Assembly (NCBI GenBank): GCA_023251075.1
Contig: JAHEZM010000004.1
Coordinates: 62,001 to 126,000 of the forward strand
Direction of reading: 5' to 3'
Length of the DNA: 64,000 bases
Source of the DNA: Flavobacteriales bacterium
Lineage (GTDB): Bacteria > Bacteroidota > Bacteroidia > Flavobacteriales_C > GCA-002722245
The position numbers were made by a program, and so were the translations under genes. A model generated the notes under the pieces. The model saw only the letters and a list, made by a program, of their open reading frames with translations, was not told where the DNA came from and did no database searches. Positions 6,990 through 14,414 of this stretch are shown here, in pieces. How positions within the stretch are numbered: the first letter of the stretch is position 1; each line of letters begins with the position of its first letter.

Positions 6990-9260
6990 GTGAGATCACG
7001 CTTTCTTATATTGTTGTTGCTTTTGTCGTTATCAATGCTTGCTCAAAAGCGAGTGATTAGTGGTTATGTGAGCGATTCCCTGTCGAAAGAAAGTATGATC
7101 GGAGTGAGTGTTTTTGATCAAAAAAATAAGCAGGGTAACATCACGAATTCATTTGGTTTTTATTCCATTTCTCTACCTGCTGATTCTGTAGAAATTTCTT
7201 TTTCATTTGTGGGTTATTCTACTCAAATTATTAAGCTGTTATTAGAGCGTGACACTACCATGAACGTGGTTTTACATCATGAAATTTCGCAAGTAAAAGA
7301 AGTGAAAATCACGGCCCTAAAAAATAAAGATCAGGATGGAATGAGTTTAAATGAACTTAAAATTGACCCTAAGAAATTAATTACCATGCCTTCTTTTGCA
7401 GGGGAAACCGATCCTTTGAAAATTATGCAATTGATGCCGGGTGTTAAAGCAGGGCAGGAAGGAACGAATGGCATTTATGTGCGAGGAGGAAATGCAGATC
7501 AGAATTTGATTTTACTGGATGATGCTCCAGTGTATAATCCCGGACATTTACTTGGTTTTTTTTCGGTATTTAACAATGATGCGATTAAAGATGTGAAGTT
7601 GATTAAAGGAGGTTTCGATGCGCAGTATGGAGGAAGACTATCGTCGGTAGTTGATATTAGAACAGAAGATGGTAACATGAGAAAAACGGAGTTGGAGGGT
7701 GGAGTAGGCTTACTTTCATCACGCTTTACGGTACAAGGTCCAATTAAAAAAGATACCATTTCCTATATGGTGGGAGCGAGAAGATCTTACATCGATCAAT
7801 TATCGAAACTCACCAATTTCGCGGTACCCTATTATTTCTATGATTTGAATGCCAAGATCAATTATAAAATGAATGCCAAGACACGACTGTATTTGAGTGG
7901 TTATTTTGGAAATGATATTTTAACTATAGGGCAAGCCAATAAAGATCAGTACGGAACTTTATCGGGTTTTGGATTTAACCTCATGAATTCAACCGCAACT
8001 TTGCGTTTGAATAGAGAGCATAGCGCAAAATTATTTGCCAATTACTCATTAATTACTACTGGTTTTGGGTATGATGTGAGTGGGCAATTTTCGGGTAATT
8101 CTATTTTGGTGAGATCAACTATCAGAGATTGGGGTGCAAAAGCAGATTACAATTATTATGCGAACGATAAGCATTTTGTGAAATTCGGGGGATTCTTTAC
8201 TACACATGTTTTCACACCCAACTTTATTAGTACCAGTGGTGAGATTACAGAGTTTATTAAAAGCAGAGTTCCCAATACTATTTACATGAATGAATTTGCG
8301 GCCTATGCTTCTGATCAGTATAAAGTGAATTCAAAATTTGTGTTGAATTATGGATTGCGATTGAGTGGAGCGTTAGTACAGCAAACCTCTTATATGGGAT
8401 TAGAGCCAAGAATAATGACTGCCTACCAACTTACTAAGAAATTTGCGATCAAGGCAAGTTATTCAAGAATGAGGCAATACATGCATTTGGTATCGAGTTC
8501 AACTGTTTCTCTGCCTACCGATTTGTGGTATCCTGTTACAAAAAATGTTCGACCATTGTATAGTGATCAGTACACTTTAGGTGCTGAATGGACATTGGCT
8601 AAAATTAAAAGTAAAGTGGTGGTGGAAGGGTATTATAAAAAAATGCACAATGTAATTCAGTACAAAGAAGGAGCTGATATTTTGTTGAATGACAAGTTTG
8701 AAAATGAAATTTTAGCAGGATTGGCCGAAGCGTATGGCGGAGAATTTTTCATACAAAAACAAGCAGGAAGATTTAGTGGATGGGTAGGTTATACTTTGTC
8801 GTGGTCGTTGAATTATTTTGCTGAATTGAATAAGGGAAAAGCATTTTATTCGAAGTTTGATCGCCGCCACGATTTATCCATTGTTCTTAACTATAAAGTA
8901 AATGATCGCTGGAATTTATCGGCAGTTTGGGTGTATATGACGGGTGCAAGATTTACACCACAAATCGGACAATATTTCATGCCTAATTCTTCTTTAACAG
9001 AGATCAATGTGATTCCTATTTACACCGATAGAAATGCAGTGACTATGTCGCCCACTCATCGTTTGGATATTAGTGCTACGTTAATGTCGAAACCAGAAAA
9101 AAAATTCAAATATGATTTGGTGTTTGGCGTTTACAATGTGTACAATCGCGCTAGTCCGTTCGTTGTTGAAATTGCACGATCAAGCAATGGTTCATTAACC
9201 TATCAACAACCAGGTTTATTTGGGATTGTACCTTATTTCGCCTATAATTTTAAAATATGA
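6990..9260 (+). CDS. TonB-dependent receptor with N-terminal carboxypeptidase-like domain
   Basis: A 756-residue outer-membrane receptor. The start is a GTG at 6990; an in-frame stop lies 10-12 nt upstream and the next ATG would remove the signal peptide. After the signal peptide comes a CarboxypepD_reg-like domain (about 22-105), then a plug domain with V-R-G-G-N-A-D-Q-N-L-I-L-L-D and Q-Y-G-G-R-L-S-S-V-V-D, then the barrel ending in Y-F-A-Y-N-F-K-I. It is shorter than SusC proteins (about 1000 residues) and is followed not by SusD but by a DUF4249 lipoprotein that overlaps it by 4 nt (ATGA). A second such pair lies on the other strand at 13548-16771. The substrate cannot be told from sequence. 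Confidence 0.9.
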   Translation: MRSRFLILLLLLSLSMLAQKRVISGYVSDSLSKESMIGVSVFDQKNKQGNITNSFGFYSISLPADSVEISFSFVGYSTQIIKLLLERDTTMNVVLHHEISQVKEVKITALKNKDQDGMSLNELKIDPKKLITMPSFAGETDPLKIMQLMPGVKAGQEGTNGIYVRGGNADQNLILLDDAPVYNPGHLLGFFSVFNNDAIKDVKLIKGGFDAQYGGRLSSVVDIRTEDGNMRKTELEGGVGLLSSRFTVQGPIKKDTISYMVGARRSYIDQLSKLTNFAVPYYFYDLNAKINYKMNAKTRLYLSGYFGNDILTIGQANKDQYGTLSGFGFNLMNSTATLRLNREHSAKLFANYSLITTGFGYDVSGQFSGNSILVRSTIRDWGAKADYNYYANDKHFVKFGGFFTTHVFTPNFISTSGEITEFIKSRVPNTIYMNEFAAYASDQYKVNSKFVLNYGLRLSGALVQQTSYMGLEPRIMTAYQLTKKFAIKASYSRMRQYMHLVSSSTVSLPTDLWYPVTKNVRPLYSDQYTLGAEWTLAKIKSKVVVEGYYKKMHNVIQYKEGADILLNDKFENEILAGLAEAYGGEFFIQKQAGRFSGWVGYTLSWSLNYFAELNKGKAFYSKFDRRHDLSIVLNYKVNDRWNLSAVWVYMTGARFTPQIGQYFMPNSSLTEINVIPIYTDRNAVTMSPTHRLDISATLMSKPEKKFKYDLVFGVYNVYNRASPFVVEIARSSNGSLTYQQPGLFGIVPYFAYNFKI

Positions 9261-10141
9261 TGAAAAGAATAAAAATACTATTGATCGTTTTCATTGTAGG
9301 TATTTATGCTTGCCGGCCAAAACCCTTGGAAATTGATATACAAGCAGCTCCTCCTAAGTTGGTGGTTGCTTCGCAAATTGTTCCTGAAACAGTTTTGGGA
9401 GTTATTGTAACACGTAGTTTTACAGCATTACAGCATGAGATTTACAATGAAGGATCGAAAAGCGTATCTCAGGAGTTTACCAATAATATTATTGTTCAAA
9501 ATGCTTTTGTGACGGTTAAATACGCTGGAATTACTGATACACTTTTTGCAGTTGATACCATTCCAGGATTGTATGTAAGCGCTAAAACTTTGCAAATTCC
9601 ATATCAGGAATATGAGTTGAATGTATATGATCCTGTATTGAACGAAAGCGTGAGTGCAAAATCGTCGATGTTACCTGCTGTAAAATTCGATACGGTATAT
9701 CCTATAGTGAAAGGAGCAAAAGAAATAAACTTAAAATTTTCATTCAAAGATTTCGAAGGTCAGAATTGGTATTTACTTAATGTTTATAAAGCAAACAACA
9801 ATAGTAATATTGCCAATCTGGATGTTAATTCTATTCCTTTTTCTACAGGAAAAAATCAATTGATTCAAACTCAATTGATCAATGATGTAGTTTACAACAC
9901 CAAAAATATTGACATTGAATTACAGTTGAAAGATGTAACCAGTGCAGATACCATAGGAGTAACGATTGCTAACATCTCAGAGGGGTATTATACATTCTTG
10001 CAGGCCCAAAGTAAAATTGATGGGATTATTTCTCAGTTCTTTCGTGAGCCGGTAAATACTCCCACCAATGTTCAAAATGGTTATGGATATTTTAGTGCAT
10101 ACGACCCTGATGTGAAGATCATAGATATTGGGAAATACTAG
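9257..10141 (+). CDS. DUF4249 lipoprotein, partner of the TonB receptor
   Basis: A 294-residue lipoprotein: the signal peptide ends in G-I-Y-A-C, with Cys19 as the likely lipid anchor. The mature protein looks like the DUF4249 family, with an opening of the form P-P-K-L-V-V-A-S-Q-I and a second domain with repeated beta-strands. DUF4249 genes are regularly coupled to TonB receptors in Bacteroidota. Here the start codon overlaps the receptor stop (ATGA), which implies translational coupling and a joint function at the outer membrane, perhaps as a substrate lid or capture protein (inferred). It ends 1 nt before the stop codon of the convergent PorP/SprF gene. Confidence 0.8.
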   Translation: MMKRIKILLIVFIVGIYACRPKPLEIDIQAAPPKLVVASQIVPETVLGVIVTRSFTALQHEIYNEGSKSVSQEFTNNIIVQNAFVTVKYAGITDTLFAVDTIPGLYVSAKTLQIPYQEYELNVYDPVLNESVSAKSSMLPAVKFDTVYPIVKGAKEINLKFSFKDFEGQNWYLLNVYKANNNSNIANLDVNSIPFSTGKNQLIQTQLINDVVYNTKNIDIELQLKDVTSADTIGVTIANISEGYYTFLQAQSKIDGIISQFFREPVNTPTNVQNGYGYFSAYDPDVKIIDIGKY

Positions 10142-10142
10142 A

Positions 10143-11111
10143 TTAATTAAAGCCTACACAAGGTAATACTCTAATTTTATTGGGTTTGTTTTTAGCACAT
10201 TTGAATAAATATCCCATAGATATTTCGTGTGACCCAACGTTAGCGGTTCCTAAGTTTGAAAAGGTAACATCGTAGCTATATCCAAATCTGAAATTGGATT
10301 TTTGAATACCTACCGATACAATTATTGCATCTCTTGTTCTGTACATTAATCCACCGGTTAACGGACCTTTTTTCATGTACATTCCAATATTTATTTCACG
10401 GAAATCTTTTTGTTGTTGAAATATAATTTGAGGAGAGATATAGGATTCTTGTCGGAGATATTTTGGTCCATGGTTGTATAAAGGAATAATCATACCTGCA
10501 TGAGCCGTAAATTTTCGAGGCAAAAGAGATTCTCCGTTCATAAACGATTGGTTGGGAGTGAGTAAATGATGGGCTGCAAAACCCGCTTGAAAATATTTAC
10601 TGTAAACAATTAAGCCAGAAGAAAAATCAGGATACATTACTTTCGTTGAAGGAACAATTTCTCCATAAATATTGCTAGGTCCTGTTTTAGGATTAATTCT
10701 ATCTCCAAATAATTGATTGGCGCCGTTTAAGCTTTTTTGTTCAAGATCGGCTTGAACCGCAAAGCTGAAGGATAAATCATGATTGATGGGTTGATTGAAA
10801 GCATACATTAATCCAACCCGGTTAGTAACCACTACACCTTTCCCTGCATTGTCGGTAGAAACCAACATTCCTAACCCACCAAATTTATTAATATTTTGAT
10901 CATAAGAAGCGCTATAGGTAACATAAGTTCCTTGAATTTGTGGCCATTGATCACGAAAGTTAGTAGCTAATCTTCCACATACATTTGTTCCTGCAAAGGC
11001 TGGATTGAGATAGAGAGGATTTGCGTAAAACTGACTGAATTGAGGATCTTGGGCGTTGAGCTTCGATGCAAACAAAGCTAGCGCCAACCATGTAAATAGT
11101 TTCTTCTTCAT
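10143..11111 (-). CDS. PorP/SprF family outer-membrane protein
   Basis: A 322-residue outer-membrane beta-barrel with signal peptide (cleavage near L-N-A-Q). The N-terminal signature of the PorP/SprF family is clear: D-P-Q-F-S-Q-F-Y-A-N-P, then N-P-A-F-A-G-T and R-D-Q-W-P. Known members work with the type IX secretion system, for example SprF for SprB export in Flavobacterium and PorP in Porphyromonas, and are often paired with large CHU_C adhesins. No adhesin is next door; instead it is the last gene of an operon with a sigma factor and an anti-sigma/PorP-like fusion, 52 nt downstream of the latter. Confidence 0.9.
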   Translation of the reverse strand: MKKKLFTWLALALFASKLNAQDPQFSQFYANPLYLNPAFAGTNVCGRLATNFRDQWPQIQGTYVTYSASYDQNINKFGGLGMLVSTDNAGKGVVVTNRVGLMYAFNQPINHDLSFSFAVQADLEQKSLNGANQLFGDRINPKTGPSNIYGEIVPSTKVMYPDFSSGLIVYSKYFQAGFAAHHLLTPNQSFMNGESLLPRKFTAHAGMIIPLYNHGPKYLRQESYISPQIIFQQQKDFREINIGMYMKKGPLTGGLMYRTRDAIIVSVGIQKSNFRFGYSYDVTFSNLGTANVGSHEISMGYLFKCAKNKPNKIRVLPCVGFN

Positions 11112-11163
11112 ACTTTTGAATTTAAAAGTTGCTCCTGGTCTGAAACGTCCGTTCTGTCTAGTT

Positions 11164-12831
11164 TTATTTCTTAATCACGTATCTCATTGTTAACTGGTGA
11201 GAGCTAACTAAATCATTCGTTAAATTAAAGTTCGTAGGTACATTCGAAAGTCCGTAACTATAAGTGAAACGTAGTTTATCATTCGAGTATCCTAAGCTAA
11301 ACATCATCGCATCGGCCGTAGAGAAATGTGCACCAGCCAATACATGTTTGTATCTCACGATATTACTCATCCAAATTTTATTGTAATCACCTTGCTTTCT
11401 AATGCTAATACTTGGTGAATAAACCCAGTTTGAGTTTTCATTCTTTCTAATATCAGTTCCCATTTGAGCAGTTAACTTCATAGGAATGTTAACATTTTGA
11501 TCAAAGAAAGAAAGTTTATAGGATGGACTAAACATATTGTCTAAACCAAACCCGGCATAAAACACTCTGGTGTTTATTAGTAAGCCAGCACCAAAGCTAC
11601 CGTATAGAACGTTGCTTGTACCAATGTTTTCAGGAATGTAAGCTGTTGAAGCTAATAAAACACCTGTTCTAGGATCAATAAAATCACCTGCACTAATTTT
11701 ATCCCAGTTTAAAACTCTATTATTTAAACCGTATTTAATAGAAGGTTCGATACTGATATTCGCCAATTTAAATTTAGGTGAGTAAACAAAAGATGCACCT
11801 GTAGAAGAGTATCTGTTAGCGCCCATTACATCAGACGATAAAACAAGAGCTACACCGCCTTTGATTTTATTTACATAACCATCTACTGAAATAGAATTGG
11901 TTAAGAAACTAGATGAATTTAGTTCGGGCCATTCGCTTCTGCTTACTGTTTTAATTCTTATTCCATCGGTTGTTCCTGCGAAAGAAGGATTTTCTTGAAT
12001 AGGTGAAGCGCCTCCATATAGAACAAACGGATCTCCAAGATTAATCAATTCAATACCTCCATGCATTTCATCTTTAATCTTTTTCGCTGATTTTTTAACA
12101 CCTGGTACTACAGAAATGATATTTTGAGAGAAATCATTTAATTCTTTAATAGAAGGTTCATTGAACGATAATATACTCGCTGTTTCTACTACAGCAGTTG
12201 CATCTATTGAATTTGATTTCACATCATTAATAGCTACGTTATTATTATTTGTGGTATTATCTCCAATAAAGGATGCCATCAAGTTCACGTGACCAATTTT
12301 TCTTTGCTCTTCCCATCTTCTTAGTCTTTCAACACCAGCTGAATTTTTACTTATATTATCTATGTCCACAAGGGTATTAGTATTGGATTGAGTAACAATA
12401 TCTGATTTTTCAGAAGATAAAGTGCTAGTAATAGTAGTTGGAGTATTATTATCAACTACATTTCTAGAAGAGCTATTTGCATTTTTATCTTGATTGCTAT
12501 TGTTGGCAGTATTGTTATTTCTGTTTTCAAATTTAAAATCGTGGTAGATAGCGTAGCTTAGGAACGACAAAAGAACCAGCAGTAAAGAGCTGATTCCCCA
12601 TTTGAACCATGGTGTTTTTCCTTTATTTTCATCGGCAAGCAAAGAGTCAACGTGTTTGTATTGAAGATTATCATCTTCTACAAAACTATTTTCCCAAGCA
12701 TTAAAATCTTTTTGAAACGAAGGATTTTCACCGATAAATTTATCTACTTCCAGCTTTTCCTGGAGCGATAAATTACCTTCGAAATAATCGAAAAGTACCT
12801 CGTCGATATTGTTTTTACTAATCATCATCAT
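11164..12831 (-). CDS. Anti-sigma factor fused to a PorP/SprF-like beta-barrel (dual-membrane-spanning type)
   Basis: A 555-residue protein of unusual build. Residues 1-75 are a short acidic, helical anti-sigma-like domain (D-E-V-L-F-D-Y-F-E-G-N-L), presumably cytoplasmic. Residues 77-96 form one transmembrane helix. About 100-260 is a Asn/Ser/Thr-rich linker. From about 265 to the end is a barrel-like domain that matches the neighbouring PorP/SprF protein (N-P-S-F-A-G-T and R-S-E-W-P against N-P-A-F-A-G-T and R-D-Q-W-P) and ends in Q-L-T-M-R-Y-V-I-K-K. The start overlaps the ECF sigma gene by 4 nt, supporting the anti-sigma role. This layout fits the dual-membrane-spanning anti-sigma (Dma) factors described in Bacteroides, which join inner and outer membranes in one chain. 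Function and topology here are inferred. Confidence 0.75.
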   Translation of the reverse strand: MMMISKNNIDEVLFDYFEGNLSLQEKLEVDKFIGENPSFQKDFNAWENSFVEDDNLQYKHVDSLLADENKGKTPWFKWGISSLLLVLLSFLSYAIYHDFKFENRNNNTANNSNQDKNANSSSRNVVDNNTPTTITSTLSSEKSDIVTQSNTNTLVDIDNISKNSAGVERLRRWEEQRKIGHVNLMASFIGDNTTNNNNVAINDVKSNSIDATAVVETASILSFNEPSIKELNDFSQNIISVVPGVKKSAKKIKDEMHGGIELINLGDPFVLYGGASPIQENPSFAGTTDGIRIKTVSRSEWPELNSSSFLTNSISVDGYVNKIKGGVALVLSSDVMGANRYSSTGASFVYSPKFKLANISIEPSIKYGLNNRVLNWDKISAGDFIDPRTGVLLASTAYIPENIGTSNVLYGSFGAGLLINTRVFYAGFGLDNMFSPSYKLSFFDQNVNIPMKLTAQMGTDIRKNENSNWVYSPSISIRKQGDYNKIWMSNIVRYKHVLAGAHFSTADAMMFSLGYSNDKLRFTYSYGLSNVPTNFNLTNDLVSSHQLTMRYVIKK

Positions 12832-13322
12832 ATCAAATTATTAATATCCTTTATCTGGTCTTTTATCTTTTGTCGGGCGCGAAACAAATACACTTTAACT
12901 TGTGATTCGTTTAATTTTAATATTTCTCCTATTTCCTCGTAGCTATAGCCTTCGAGGTCTCTCATTAACAATATTGATTTTTGAATTTCAGGAAGAGTAT
13001 TAATGTATTTGTAAATAATCTCTTTCAATTCAAAGCTCTGATTATCGCTACTTTCTGCATGTGGTTCGGCATAAGGAGCGGTTTCTATCGACTGCATTCT
13101 ACTGTGCTTTTTAACAAAGTTAATCAGCGCATTATGAGCAGTAGTAAAAAGCCAGGACTTAGCCTTCTCAAACTCCACATTGTCGAGGTTTTGCCATAAT
13201 TTTAAGAACGAATCTTGTACAATGTCGTTTGCATCGTCTTCATCGCGAAGAGATTTGTAAACGTATCCGTACAGCCGATGGCTAAGGGATAGGACTGCTT
13301 TATTGTATTCCTGTGTTGTCAA
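12828..13322 (-). CDS. ECF-type RNA polymerase sigma factor
   Basis: A 164-residue extracytoplasmic-function sigma factor. Region 2 (about residues 18-45) contains D-A-N-D-I-V-Q-D-S-F-L-K-L-W, used for core and -10 binding. Region 4 (about 108-155) contains L-P-E-I-Q-K-S-I-L-L and the recognition helix L-N-E-S-Q-V-K-V-Y-L-F-R-A-R. It is the first gene of an operon, followed with a 4-nt overlap by the anti-sigma/PorP-like fusion and then a PorP/SprF gene. The simplest reading is that it controls its own operon and other envelope or T9SS genes once the fusion protein releases it; targets are not visible. Confidence 0.9.
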   Translation of the reverse strand: MTTQEYNKAVLSLSHRLYGYVYKSLRDEDDANDIVQDSFLKLWQNLDNVEFEKAKSWLFTTAHNALINFVKKHSRMQSIETAPYAEPHAESSDNQSFELKEIIYKYINTLPEIQKSILLMRDLEGYSYEEIGEILKLNESQVKVYLFRARQKIKDQIKDINNLI

Positions 13323-13475
13323 AATACCTCCTTAGTTTCCCTTGTATAACAGCTTAGTGCTAAAACAATCTGGAAAGTTTAAAAGTTACACACCCTTTAA
13401 AAAAAAGTGAGATTCGAGTAAAGTTCGTGATTATTTAGGAGAAAGGGAAGGGGGAGTTGTTATTTGTTTAATGTT

Positions 13476-13525
13476 TAAAGTTCAATGTTAGCTGAGGTTT
13501 TAGCTATTGCTAACATTGAACTTTA
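13476..13525. repeat. 17-bp perfect inverted repeat, possible terminator
   Basis: Arms 13476-13492 and 13509-13525 are exact reverse complements around a 16-nt loop. The site lies between the end of the leftward DUF4249 gene (13548) and the start of the leftward sigma gene (13322), so as RNA it could end the receptor transcript. It lacks a clear T-run after the stem, so it may instead be a palindromic repeat. Confidence 0.6.
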
Positions 13526-13547
13526 CTACAAGTGCATTATTGGTAAA

Positions 13548-14414
13548 TTATTTTACCACGTCAATTTTACGACTTAGGGCAGAAGTACAGAACCATCCTT
13601 GCGCATCAGCGCCACTTCCTGCGGTACGAATAATATTGGTTCGTACGTTATTGGTGGGGGTAGCAAACAATCCTTGGTTATTGATTTGATCTACCATTTC
13701 ACCAAAATATTGCCAGGTATCTTTAGTAATGGAATAGATTTCTACTCTCACGGAATCACCCACTTCGTAAGGTTTTTGAAAGTTGTTGATAGAATATCTC
13801 ACCGGTTGAATAAACATTGCACCATCGTAGCCAGGGTAGAATTGGCCACCATTTACAGACAAATTGATTGTGCTTGGACCATCATTGTTAACGCCATTGG
13901 TATAACTTTTAATCCAGTAGAAATCGAATTGATTGGCAGGATCGTTGGCGTAAAACTGACCAAATAAACCATTGGGTTGCCCATCAAAGCCAATATTAGG
14001 TTCAAAAGCCATACTATCAATTGTCGGAGCAACATTTACCTGAGAACCTGCTTCGTATTTACTTCCCTGAAAATCAATTAATAACCGGTAGCTTATGCCT
14101 AGTTTACAAAGAGTATCCACATTGTTTTGTGCCCAAACATATTTACCCGAATTATTATTATCGGTAAAATGAAAGGTATCTCCTTCGCTGCTTACAACTT
14201 TAACTAATGCGCCCACGGCAGGTTCAGCAGTATTTTGATCGAAATAAGGGCGAGAATAAGTCAATGTAATTTGCTGACTGATGGTATCGCTATTGATGAA
14301 AGCATCAACCACTAAAAAAGGAGTTTCGTCTTTTAGTTTAACATCAATAACCTTTTCGCATGAGCTAAGGAATATAGCGGCAGATAGTATAAGAAGTAAT
14401 TTTTTCATACTCAT
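13548..14414 (-). CDS. DUF4249 lipoprotein, partner of the second TonB receptor
   Basis: A 288-residue lipoprotein with signal peptide ending F-L-S-S-C-E (Cys19 likely acylated). The mature start (V-I-D-V-K-L-K-D-E-T-P-F-L-V-V-D-A-F-I-N) is typical of DUF4249. Its ATG shares one base with the receptor's stop (TAATG), so the two are translationally coupled; a second in-frame ATG two codons later is an alternative start. It is the counterpart of the DUF4249 gene at 9257-10141, and the two receptor/lipoprotein pairs are therefore likely paralogous modules. Function beyond a role with the receptor is unknown. Confidence 0.8.
   Translation of the reverse strand: MSMKKLLLILSAAIFLSSCEKVIDVKLKDETPFLVVDAFINSDTISQQITLTYSRPYFDQNTAEPAVGALVKVVSSEGDTFHFTDNNNSGKYVWAQNNVDTLCKLGISYRLLIDFQGSKYEAGSQVNVAPTIDSMAFEPNIGFDGQPNGLFGQFYANDPANQFDFYWIKSYTNGVNNDGPSTINLSVNGGQFYPGYDGAMFIQPVRYSINNFQKPYEVGDSVRVEIYSITKDTWQYFGEMVDQINNQGLFATPTNNVRTNIIRTAGSGADAQGWFCTSALSRKIDVVK

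Noticed and set aside
6990-9260. SusC-type receptor of a polysaccharide utilisation locus
   Set aside because: Length is about 750 residues, not about 1000, and the partner is DUF4249 rather than SusD; no glycan enzyme is nearby.
13599-13967. 122-codon open frame on the plus strand
   Set aside because: It is antisense to the DUF4249 gene, which has a lipobox and a coupled start.
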